From Bacteroidota bacterium (lineage in GTDB: Bacteria > Bacteroidota > Bacteroidia > Chitinophagales > Chitinophagaceae): a stretch of 8,152 nucleotides of DNA. Below, piece after piece: positions 1 to 5,545 of this stretch. The notes under the pieces are model-generated. The model was given only the letters and a program-made list of their open reading frames with translations. It was not told where the DNA came from and did no database searches. Position numbers and translations under genes: made by a program. The stretch is taken from assembly GCA_023392575.1 (NCBI GenBank), contig JAEVYV010000098.1:1-8152 (forward strand), given 5' to 3'. Numbering within the stretch: position 1 is the stretch's first letter; every line of letters begins with the position of its first letter.

Positions 1-275
1 GTAATGGCCCGGAGGGTTTGGTTCATTTCGGTTTTAAAATTCAGCAGCGTTTCGCTCAGCTCTTTGCGGTTGTCTTTGGATGCGCTGGAAATTTCTTCCC
101 GGTTGATGCGGAAGTCTTCCCGGAGATTGGCGGTAAGCTTGTCCAGCTTGCCAAACAACTCGTCCAGCTTATAGGAAAGGGCAAAAAGATTGTTATTGGG
201 GCGGGGCCGAAAAACAATAATGAGCACCAGGGCAATAGCCGTAAGGATACAGGAAACAAGCAGTAATGGGTCCAT
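1..275 (-). CDS. rmuC: RmuC family DNA recombination protein, N-terminal part (cut by the window edge)
   Basis: The first 91 codons of a gene that runs off the left edge. The N-terminus (MDPLLLVSCILTAIALVLII) is a single membrane-spanning anchor of about 20 residues, followed by a basic, Pro/Asn-rich linker and then a charged helical stretch that should form a coiled coil. The segment around residues 53-75 (EDFRINREEISSASKDNRKE) has the 'R-NREE--S---NR-EL' pattern I associate with the N-terminal coiled coil of RmuC, a nuclease-fold protein that limits DNA inversion and rearrangement at short inverted repeats in E. coli. The catalytic-type domain lies outside the window, so the family call rests on this anchor plus coiled coil only. 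The ATG at 273-275 follows an A/T-rich stretch (TTTTAAAAAACTT), normal for Bacteroidota. It lies 116 bases after the hydrolase gene upstream, so it may have its own promoter, although none was convincing. Confidence 0.72.
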   Translation of the reverse strand, partial: MDPLLLVSCILTAIALVLIIVFRPRPNNNLFALSYKLDELFGKLDKLTANLREDFRINREEISSASKDNRKELSETLLNFKTEMNQTLRAI

Positions 276-391
276 AAGTTTTTTAAAATGATAATGATTC
301 GGAAGGGTAATATTAGGACTCCTTTCCAAATTCTCCAATGCAGAAAAGCAAACCAGCGTTTTTCCCGCTCACGACGTTTGAAGCACGGAAC

Positions 392-1483
392 CTACCGCCC
401 CACCCACCAGGCGGTTGGCGGAGCAGGATGGTCCAGAAAAAGGGCCTCCCCGATCATGGGGTGAAGTACCGCAACACCCTTATTCGCGGCTTCGGCCATG
501 AGCCGGATGATGGGCTCATCCCAGGCATGGGTGGACAGGGAAAACTTGGACCAGTGTACGGGCAAAAGCGTCCGGGCCCTCAGGTCGAGGGCCGCCTGCA
601 CCACTTCTTCGGGCATCATGTGTATATGCTTCCAATATTTATTGTACTGGCCGTTTTCCAGTATGGCCAGGTCAAAAGGCCCGTAGGCATTACCGATGAC
701 CTTAAAGTGGGCATCGTACCCCGAGTCGCCGCCCAAAAAAACTTTTCTGACCGGCGTGTGCAACACAAACGAAAGCCAAAGCGAACGGTTTCGTTTAAAG
801 CCCCGTCCCGAAAAATGCCGGGACGGGGCAGTGTGCACCACAAAGCCTTTTTCCAGCACCTCGGTTTCGTTCCAGTCTTTTTCAATGATATCGGCGGGGT
901 TATAGCCCCAGCGTTCCAGGTGCGCCCCCACGCCCAGGCCTGTGATCACCTTAGCCACTTTGGGCTTTAGCTGCACCAGGGTTGCGTGGTCCAGGTGGTC
1001 GTAATGATCGTGTGTGATGAAAAGACAATCAATGAAAGGAAGATCGTTTACCGAATACACATTCGTGCCCTTAAAGCTTCGGGTGGTAAAGGCTAACGGC
1101 GACGCATGACCGCTAAATACCGGATCAACCAAAAACCGCTTTCCGCTCAATTGCAAAAAATAAGAAGAGTGCCCAAACCATACCAGCACATCTCTGTTGG
1201 GATCAAGGCGGAGCAGATCTGTTTTTTGAAACGGAAGGGATTCGGCAGGAACGGCCCTTTTGCTTTTGTCCAGGAATACCGCCTTCAGCACCTTACCCAG
1301 GGTGGCACCTTCGGTAAAGGAGGGCGTGGGACTGAGGTTTTGAAACTGTCCCTGCCGGTAATGAGGCGAGGCCTGGATTTTTTTTAAGCGCCGGCCCGAA
1401 GGATACCGGCCAAACTGCGGTTGTTGCAGAAAAAGCCCAAAAGCCGCCACCAGTACCAAAACAATAACCAGAAACAGGATCAT
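392..1483 (-). CDS. MBL-fold metallo-hydrolase, NAPE-PLD/UlaG-like, N-terminally anchored
   Basis: A 363-residue metallo-beta-lactamase-fold hydrolase. Residues 1-20 are a strongly hydrophobic helix, so the protein is probably anchored in or exported across the inner membrane. The metal site is complete by eye: HDHYDH at 158-163 (the HxHxDH motif), H223 in SRHFSGRG, D253 in GGDSGY and H310 in PVHW, which together would bind two zinc ions. FGHSSY at 103-108 and HMMPEEVVQAALDL near 288-301 match the pattern of NAPE-PLD-like and RomA-like members. These are phosphodiesterase-type hydrolases, and the substrate here cannot be read from sequence. The open frame extends upstream to a TTG at 1513 (373 residues), but the ATG at 1481-1483 puts the hydrophobic segment right at the N-terminus and is preferred. 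It lies 257 bases after the hemerythrin gene, so it is probably transcribed separately. Family call is firm, function is not. Confidence 0.9.
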   Translation of the reverse strand: MILFLVIVLVLVAAFGLFLQQPQFGRYPSGRRLKKIQASPHYRQGQFQNLSPTPSFTEGATLGKVLKAVFLDKSKRAVPAESLPFQKTDLLRLDPNRDVLVWFGHSSYFLQLSGKRFLVDPVFSGHASPLAFTTRSFKGTNVYSVNDLPFIDCLFITHDHYDHLDHATLVQLKPKVAKVITGLGVGAHLERWGYNPADIIEKDWNETEVLEKGFVVHTAPSRHFSGRGFKRNRSLWLSFVLHTPVRKVFLGGDSGYDAHFKVIGNAYGPFDLAILENGQYNKYWKHIHMMPEEVVQAALDLRARTLLPVHWSKFSLSTHAWDEPIIRLMAEAANKGVAVLHPMIGEALFLDHPAPPTAWWVGR

Positions 1484-1740
1484 GAATGAAATTAAGGAAC
1501 AAAGATTGTGCAATTTGGAAGATCCTGGCTAAAAGGCCGGTATGTCGTGGTCAAGGACCAAGGACTAAACGAAGGTTTGAATCTGCTCTCTTTTGTTGAA
1601 CAGACCGACCCGTGGTTCTGGGTGGTGCCCGCCACAGTTTTCATTGCAAAGCAAAACACACCAAGCCGATCTTTTTGCATTAAAAAGTGAGGGGTAAGGC
1701 TTGAAAGATCCATGGAGAAACCGATACCTACGTGTGGAGC

Positions 1741-2223
1741 TTATTTTTTCAACCAAAACTCACTTTCCCACCGGCTGCAGGAGGGCTTTTCCCGGGAAAG
1801 TTGTGTGTAGATGTGATCCAGCGCTTCCGCCGGCAGGGTTCTTTCGGCATAGGGAAAGAACTCTCTTTCCTCAAAGCGAATATGATCGTTCAGATCATCG
1901 GCCAGTTGGGCCAGCAAAACCTCATCGGCAATATTTGCATTAATGTGCACCAATGCTTCGATTCCCTGATGCTCTTCAATCATGCGCTGCACCAGCGGAT
2001 CTGCGGCCGGTAAATGCACCGCCAGTATGTGCTCCTCTTCGGTAAAATGCTCCTGCAAATGATTCTGCCAATACCACTGCACAAACTGGGCAATCAGGTT
2101 AATATCCGTTCCGTTTCTCAGCCCTTGTTTTATCTTCCAGCCAAACAACAATCCTTCGTGGTGTTCTCTGGAAAGCGGCGCTAATTGCGAACTGCGTTTA
2201 ATGGGTTTGGGAGAAGTATTCAT
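1741..2223 (-). CDS. Hemerythrin HHE-domain protein
   Basis: A 160-residue cytoplasmic four-helix protein of the hemerythrin-like family, which carries a di-iron centre that senses, stores or detoxifies oxygen, NO or iron. Candidate iron ligands occur in the expected order: H21/H22 in LSREHHEGL, H55 and H59 with E62-E64 in QEHFTEEEH, H85 in EEHQGIEAL, and H114 with E118 in NDHIRFEER. The length fits a single-domain member, and no partner domain (methyl-accepting, ferredoxin, regulator) is fused. The first 12 or so residues are a polar tail and the last 15 are Ser/Trp rich. The ATG at 2221-2223 follows CAAAAAGTTGAC, an A-rich leader. It starts 27 bases after the upstream conserved gene and is probably the last gene of a three-gene transcript, since the next gene is 257 bases away. 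No clear terminator hairpin follows. Which ligand the iron site binds is unknown. Confidence 0.92.
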   Translation of the reverse strand: MNTSPKPIKRSSQLAPLSREHHEGLLFGWKIKQGLRNGTDINLIAQFVQWYWQNHLQEHFTEEEHILAVHLPAADPLVQRMIEEHQGIEALVHINANIADEVLLAQLADDLNDHIRFEEREFFPYAERTLPAEALDHIYTQLSREKPSCSRWESEFWLKK

Positions 2224-2250
2224 GTCAACTTTTTGATAGCGTAAATTTAA

Positions 2251-2649
2251 CTATAAAAGAGCTTCCTTCTCCATTTGCAAACTATCCCGGTATTCGTAAA
2301 TGCTTTTTTGTCCCAATTCATTTTGATCCTTCAGACACAAACCTTCGGTTCGGTCCGTTTCGGTCCATTCATACCCCCGGCGCCGGTACACACAGGCATA
2401 CAATCCAAATAACTGAAAAAACTGTTCTTTCAGGGTCCGCACTGTAGTCCAGGGATAAATGCGCAAGGGTTCGTTTGTCTCCTTTCCGGCGAGGGCCTTC
2501 ATTTTAAAATCCGGTTGAAGCTTCGGCCTATTACCGTTTTGCCGGGTCTGCGGTCTATCAAAAAACTCTAGTTTTAAAAACGGATATTTCCTTTTAAAGG
2601 AAGATTGTACATCACCCAACCGCATGGGTTTTTCTAATGGCAGTATCAT
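2251..2649 (-). CDS. Conserved Bacteroidota protein of unknown function (132 aa)
   Basis: A 132-residue soluble protein with no signal peptide or membrane helix. Two blocks look conserved in a recurrent family of short Bacteroidota proteins that I recognise but cannot name. One is residues 11-30 (LGDVQSSFKRKYPFLKLEFF), a helix running into a beta strand. The other is residues 69-113, which includes TLKEQFFQLFGL, VYRRRGYEW and a 'T---L--QNE-G' ending. The middle (31-60) is polar, Arg/Lys/Gln rich and probably flexible. The overall layout suggests two small alpha/beta lobes. No catalytic residues stand out. Its ATG overlaps the TGA of the preceding 55-residue gene as ATGA (2646-2649), which points to translational coupling. 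The hemerythrin gene follows after 27 bases. Context hints at a role tied to that hemerythrin or to stress, but this is guilt by association only. Confidence 0.8.
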   Translation of the reverse strand: MILPLEKPMRLGDVQSSFKRKYPFLKLEFFDRPQTRQNGNRPKLQPDFKMKALAGKETNEPLRIYPWTTVRTLKEQFFQLFGLYACVYRRRGYEWTETDRTEGLCLKDQNELGQKSIYEYRDSLQMEKEALL

Positions 2650-2813
2650 AGGGATGGGTTTTGCTGAATGAACACTTCATACAGTTTTTCCAGCACAAGA
2701 TTGATGATGTCTTTTACATACCGAAAACCAAAGGCGATCACCAAAAGAGAAATGAGCCAAACAGCATATTGCCTGTAATCGGTAGCCCCGGCAGATGGAT
2801 TTGCTGTAAACAT
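2646..2813 (-). CDS. Small single-pass membrane protein (55 aa), first gene of the hemerythrin unit
   Basis: A short gene found by reading the minus strand between the DUF1003 gene and the 132-residue gene. It encodes 55 residues. A polar N-terminus with Tyr-Arg-Gln-Tyr near residues 13-16 leads into one hydrophobic segment at about 17-33 (AVWLISLLVIAFGFRYV). An amphipathic, charged tail of about 20 residues follows (KDIINLVLEKLYEVFIQQ). Positive charge after the helix suggests the C-terminus stays in the cytoplasm. Its stop TGA (2646-2648) overlaps the start of the next gene as ATGA, the strongest evidence that it is translated. The ATG at 2811-2813 is preceded by an A/T-rich stretch with no Shine-Dalgarno motif. 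I do not recognise the family. It could be a membrane tether or small regulator for the downstream proteins, but nothing in the sequence shows this. Confidence 0.68.
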   Translation of the reverse strand: MFTANPSAGATDYRQYAVWLISLLVIAFGFRYVKDIINLVLEKLYEVFIQQNPSL

Positions 2814-2969
2814 GATTAAGGGATTTAAGATTCAACGGCAAGGTAGATACTTCCTCTTTCACAGGAAATGAGATTTGTCACCGGTGCAACTGATAAGCAT
2901 CAGGAAGAAAAAGAGATGGTTGTTTTTCGCAAACCTTAGAGAATTGTAGTGGAGCAGGGCGCTGAAGGT

Positions 2970-3296
2970 TCAGGCCGGGCGGCTCAGCTTTTGTTTTATC
3001 TCATCCATCAGATCGGTTTGCACCTGCTGAATTTCAAACAGGGTTTTCATTTGTTCGCTAATCAAAAGATCCAGTTTTTGATGCAGGTTACGCACTTCAA
3101 TTTCGGCCTTGAGGTTAATGAGGTAATCATTTACAGCCCTTTGCCGGTCTTTTTCTTCCTTACGGTTTTGACTCATCATGATAATGGGCGCCTGCAAAGC
3201 CGCAATGGTAGATAAGAACAAATTCAGCAGGATAAACGGATAGGGATCAAAAGGCCTGGACAATAAAAATAAGTTGATGCCCATCCAGACAAGCAT
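2970..3296 (-). CDS. DUF1003 membrane protein, C-terminal part (gene split by a frame break)
   Basis: 108 residues, beginning at an ATG (3294-3296) that overlaps the stop of the preceding open frame as TGATG. It carries the rest of transmembrane helix 1 (MLVWMGINLFLL), the DUF1003 hallmark PFDPYPFILLNLFLS at 15-29, helix 2 through QAPIIMMSQNR (about 19-45), the 'EEKDRQRAVNDYLINLKAE' segment, and a C-terminal coiled coil (LHQKLDLL onward). The normal DUF1003 protein is one chain of roughly 150-190 residues. Here the two open frames together would give about 186. The missing N-terminal portion lies directly upstream in another frame. The ATG start removes the first part of helix 1, so if made alone the product would be an incomplete two-helix membrane protein. 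Joining the two frames by one extra base restores a family-like helix 1. It could be a recent mutation, a sequence error, or a real coupled pair. Confidence 0.85.
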   Translation of the reverse strand: MLVWMGINLFLLSRPFDPYPFILLNLFLSTIAALQAPIIMMSQNRKEEKDRQRAVNDYLINLKAEIEVRNLHQKLDLLISEQMKTLFEIQQVQTDLMDEIKQKLSRPA

Positions 3297-3529
3297 CAAT
3301 CAACAAAAAGGAGGATAAAGGACCAGCTATCGCCAAATGCGGTCACCTTGTCGGCCACCAGGCTGGTAAAGGGTGGGTTTTTCTCTTCAAAACCGTAGAG
3401 TTTTTCGGAAATGAGTTTTTCTTCTTCAATGGATTGAATCACGATATCGTGCAGTTTGTTCAAATGCAGGTTTTCGGTGTCCAACAGGCTTTGGAGTTTC
3501 TCCTTGCTCATATTTGCCAGCGGTTTCAT
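3296..3529 (-). CDS. DUF1003 membrane protein, N-terminal part (gene split by a frame break)
   Basis: 77 residues forming the N-terminal piece of a DUF1003 protein. The first 45 residues are a charged helical region (LQSLLDTENLHLNKLHDIVI). Then comes SLVADKVTAFGDSWSFILLF at 56-75, which matches the family's 'ADK---FGGSWTFI' lead into transmembrane helix 1. The frame stops in the middle of that helix, after Phe-Val-Asp. The remaining domain continues in a second frame that restarts at the overlapping TGATG. The ATG at 3527-3529 overlaps the stop of the upstream universal stress protein gene as ATGA, so the two are almost certainly co-transcribed and coupled. A second ATG at codon 7 is an alternative start. 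DUF1003 has no established biochemical function, and no enzyme motif is visible. As it stands this piece would be a truncated helix and is unlikely to work alone. Confidence 0.78.
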   Translation of the reverse strand: MKPLANMSKEKLQSLLDTENLHLNKLHDIVIQSIEEEKLISEKLYGFEEKNPPFTSLVADKVTAFGDSWSFILLFVD

Positions 3530-4344
3530 TTATGGGCGATGAACAAAGGCACCCGGTGTTCTTCTATAACCGGCGCCACAAAGCTTTTGCGAAACATTTG
3601 CGACAACTGCGAACGGCCAAAAGCGCCGGACACCAGCATGGCTCCCGGCCTGGCCTTCAACCAGGTGTTAAAATATGGCTGCGAATTTTTATCCAGTTTC
3701 AACAACTCCAGGTTTTTGAAATGGCAGCGGGCCCATTCTTCGATATTTTCTTTGGCGGGAATGGGCTGGTCTTTTCCGGCCCAATACACCAGCAAGGTGG
3801 GAAGAGCGGTGAGTTGGGAAAACAAAAAAGAAAATTGCTTCATGGCATGTAAGGAGGAAGCACCGCCATCGTAAGCCAGAACAACCGCCTGGGGCAGCTC
3901 ATATCTTTCGGGCACCACCACCACGGGACATTCGGAAGCGTGCAGGGTTTCTTTCATCGAATCGTCGACACCGGCGCCCAGGTTCAGGTAAAAATTTTCT
4001 CCGCCCAAAATCATCAGATCGGAAAAGCGGCTTTCTTTCTGCAGTTCGGGAACCACAAATCCGTAAAAATCCCGGTGCACCGCAAAGGTCATTTTGTTTC
4101 GCTTGCACAGTTCTTCAAACCGCTCAATGTTTTTTTGAACCAGTTCGGCATCCGTTTCTTCCAGCATAGGAATGACCATAGCCCCGGCCACACCGGCGGT
4201 ATAACTCCATAGATTGGCAAAATCTACCTGCGGCACAAAAGCAGCCGTCACCAAAACCGGCTCACGCTGGTTGAGCCAACGGGCAAATTCAAATGCCCCT
4301 TCCGAAAAATTGGTGTTGTCAAAAACCATCAAAACCTTTTTCAT
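3526..4344 (-). CDS. Universal stress protein with two tandem Usp domains
   Basis: A 272-residue cytoplasmic protein made of two Usp domains, the usual size for the tandem type. Domain 1 spans about 1-146: it opens with the strand MKKVLMVFDN followed by a Ser/Glu helix start and closes with CPVVVVPE. Domain 2 spans about 152-272: it opens with AVVLAYDGGASSLHAMKQF and closes with VPLFIAHK. The ATP-binding signature of Usp proteins is G-2x-G-9x-G-(S/T). Domain 2 has GAFG at 240-243, nine residues, then Lys-Ser at 253-254, so the third glycine is replaced by lysine. In domain 1 the region around GGENFYLNLGAG (114-125) does not fit the signature well. Nucleotide binding is thus uncertain. Usp proteins act in survival under starvation, low oxygen or energy stress. 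Its stop overlaps the DUF1003 start (ATGA). The leader upstream is 342 bases long, so it probably heads its own transcript. Confidence 0.92.
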   Translation of the reverse strand: MKKVLMVFDNTNFSEGAFEFARWLNQREPVLVTAAFVPQVDFANLWSYTAGVAGAMVIPMLEETDAELVQKNIERFEELCKRNKMTFAVHRDFYGFVVPELQKESRFSDLMILGGENFYLNLGAGVDDSMKETLHASECPVVVVPERYELPQAVVLAYDGGASSLHAMKQFSFLFSQLTALPTLLVYWAGKDQPIPAKENIEEWARCHFKNLELLKLDKNSQPYFNTWLKARPGAMLVSGAFGRSQLSQMFRKSFVAPVIEEHRVPLFIAHK

Positions 4345-4370
4345 ATCCTGGTTTTTTAGTCATTGAAAAC

Positions 4371-4387
4371 ACCCTGCCACACAGGGT
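4371..4387 (-). other. Small hairpin in the leader of the universal stress gene
   Basis: A perfect 6-base inverted repeat (ACCCTG and CAGGGT) around a 5-base loop, 27-43 bases upstream of the ATG at 4342-4344. It is not followed by a long T run on the minus strand (GTTTTC only), so it is a poor terminator. It could shape the 5' leader or be chance. Confidence 0.3.
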
Positions 4388-4450
4388 AACAGGGCGATCA
4401 TTTGGTTGTTCCTAAATAAAAGAACGGCTTTGCACAATTGCTTTGGTTGC

Positions 4451-4494
4451 GACCGGATGGACTTTTTGGAAAAGCCGAAAAGAAAAAACCGGTC
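4451..4494 (-). repeat. Inverted repeat GACCGG...CCGGTC
   Basis: Two perfect 6-base arms (4451-4456 and 4489-4494) enclose 32 bases. The enclosed part contains short A/T-rich complementary runs (CTTTT and AAAAG), so a longer imperfect stem is possible. It lies between the candidate promoter and the start codon of the universal stress gene. It may be a leader structure or a chance repeat. Confidence 0.3.
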
Positions 4495-4524
4495 TTTATA
4501 CCTGGCATCCTTTACAAGCAAAAC

Positions 4525-4552
4525 CAAAGCTAGTTGCCGCCAAAAAAATAAA
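4525..4552 (-). promoter_or_regulatory. Candidate Bacteroidota-type promoter for the universal stress gene
   Basis: Read on the minus strand, TAGCTTTG (4525-4532) is an exact match to the Bacteroidota -7 consensus TAnnTTTG. A possible -33 element, TTTA (4549-4552) against consensus TTTG, lies 16 bases upstream, one mismatch and slightly close. Transcription would start near 4518 and give a leader of about 170 bases. Only the -7 box is strong, so this remains a weak call. Confidence 0.33.
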
Positions 4553-4686
4553 CCCCGATAATGGTCAGCTGAAGACATGAGACTGGTCAATTCGAGCGGA
4601 CGCATGCTTCTGTTAGATCAATCTGTTAGGTGCTGCCGGATAGCAACCACGGCCCACTATTCTATAAAAGATTCAACTCGTCAACC

Positions 4687-5532
4687 TCAAACCGCTGCTA
4701 CAAGGGAAGGCCGTTTGTTTTCAAAGCCGGTGCCCAGCAGGCGCACCTCGATTATTTTTTGACACAGCCCGGTTTTTAGTTGGTGCTTATCCAGTTCCAG
4801 TTGTCTTTTTATGTTTTCAATGGTGCGGACTTCCGCTGCAGGCGTTGTTGGGTCCATAAACGTAGGACTAAGCAAATCAAGGGTGATACACAGGTCCTGA
4901 AAAGTGCCCAACTCTTCTGTGAAGGCTTCAATCTGGCTGCGGCTGCTCCAGGAGGCTGGCACAAAAAACACCATATAGGCAGCAACATAGTCCCAGGTGT
5001 ACAGAATATCTTTTAAGATTTTTCTGAGCTGATGCAGATCCCTATCCTGCCACTGCTCCAGAAGCACAATATGGTGCAAGGCACCGGCCTTTTCCCAAAG
5101 GAAATTTTTGCGTTGTTTTCGTTTTAATTTTTGAGGAAGCCCGTGTTTGTATCTTTTGCATTTGTTTAAAACAGCCGCCCCGCCCGCTAGCCCTTCTGCC
5201 CTTTGTTTCCAGTGGTGCTCTTCCATCTCCAGCCATTTCAAATAGGTTCCCGGCCAGGCTTCGCCGGGTGTGGTTACATAAGGAAGGCGTTGCCGCTGCA
5301 ACTGCAGGTTGCGGACAGAACCGGTGAAATGATACAGATCGCGGATCTTTTGAGGCAGTTTTAATTTTCCGGGCCGGGCCACGGCGTGCTTCAGCAACCT
5401 GAGAAAAGCCCGGAACCGCTTCACCCTGACCCGGAACCGGTGCACATCGTCCTCCTTGAAATCCCGAAGCACCGTTTCGTAGAGGCGGTCCAGTTTTTTC
5501 AAATGGCGTATGACAACTTTTGCCGGTTTCAT
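4687..5532 (-). CDS. CHAD-domain protein, probable polyphosphate binder
   Basis: A 281-residue basic, all-helical protein of the CHAD family (conserved histidine alpha-helical domain). CHAD proteins bind inorganic polyphosphate and can locate to polyphosphate granules. The hallmark first helix is at 30-47, where VHRFRVRVKRFRAFLRLL lines up one histidine with a row of arginines and lysines. The second half repeats the theme with HQLRKILKDILYTW at 167-180 and EELGTFQD at 206-213. Further basic stretches (KRYKHGLPQKLKRKQRK, 126-142) fit an anionic ligand. No CYTH triphosphatase domain is fused, so this is a stand-alone CHAD. The ATG at 5530-5532 is chosen because the family motif begins about 30 residues in and it lies 13 bases after the ppsA stop. 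An upstream in-frame ATG-less extension to 5610 would overlap ppsA and is rejected. It is probably co-transcribed with ppsA. Confidence 0.87.
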   Translation of the reverse strand: MKPAKVVIRHLKKLDRLYETVLRDFKEDDVHRFRVRVKRFRAFLRLLKHAVARPGKLKLPQKIRDLYHFTGSVRNLQLQRQRLPYVTTPGEAWPGTYLKWLEMEEHHWKQRAEGLAGGAAVLNKCKRYKHGLPQKLKRKQRKNFLWEKAGALHHIVLLEQWQDRDLHQLRKILKDILYTWDYVAAYMVFFVPASWSSRSQIEAFTEELGTFQDLCITLDLLSPTFMDPTTPAAEVRTIENIKRQLELDKHQLKTGLCQKIIEVRLLGTGFENKRPSLVAAV

Positions 5533-5545
5533 AATTCTTCGAAGG

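Larger units (their letters stand above)
4345..4686. other. 342-base intergenic region: leader of the universal stress gene
   Basis: This gap between the CHAD gene and the universal stress gene holds no gene I can support. It contains a candidate Bacteroidota promoter element on the minus strand (4525-4552). It also has an inverted repeat with arms GACCGG (4451-4456) and CCGGTC (4489-4494), and a shorter hairpin with arms ACCCTG (4371-4376) and CAGGGT (4382-4387). If the promoter is real, both inverted repeats lie in a leader RNA of about 170 bases. A minus-strand open frame of 81 codons at 4360-4605 crosses the region, but it matches nothing I recognise and reads like chance. No clear terminator for the CHAD transcript is visible. 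Confidence 0.6.

Noticed and set aside
276..391. Promoter for rmuC
   Set aside because: On the minus strand AGAATTTG resembles the -7 box in only four of six fixed positions, and the TTTG upstream lies 14 bases away, too close for a normal -33 element.
338..970. Plus-strand open frame of 210 codons
   Set aside because: It is antisense to the MBL-fold hydrolase and rich in residues expected from reversed codons; no recognisable domain.
1548..1567. Small hairpin TGGTC-AAG-GACCA and a doubled 7-mer CAAGGAC
   Set aside because: Arms are short, there is no T run after it, and two 7-base copies can arise by chance.
1492..1713. Minus-strand open frames of 60-73 codons between the hemerythrin and hydrolase genes
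   Set aside because: Two overlapping frames in the same stretch, neither with a family pattern. The 257-base gap most likely holds the hydrolase promoter, for which I saw only a weak candidate (AATCTTTG on the minus strand near 1500).
2879..2886. Perfect 8-base palindrome CACCGGTG upstream of the small membrane protein gene
   Set aside because: It could be an operator half of the hemerythrin unit, but eight bases without flanking symmetry is expected by chance at this scale, and no second copy was seen at the other units.
3296..3310. Programmed -1 ribosomal frameshift in the DUF1003 gene
   Set aside because: No X-XXY-YYZ slippery heptamer is present. Slipping on the five-T run would meet TGA at 3300-3302 at once, so a missing base or stop-restart explains the break better.
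4360..4605. Minus-strand open frame of 81 codons ending 15 bases before the universal stress gene
   Set aside because: The spacing would suit an operon, but the protein has no recognisable pattern, is rich in Cys/Phe/Leu without a clean membrane helix, and contains the promoter-like box and inverted repeats. Conservation in relatives would change this view.
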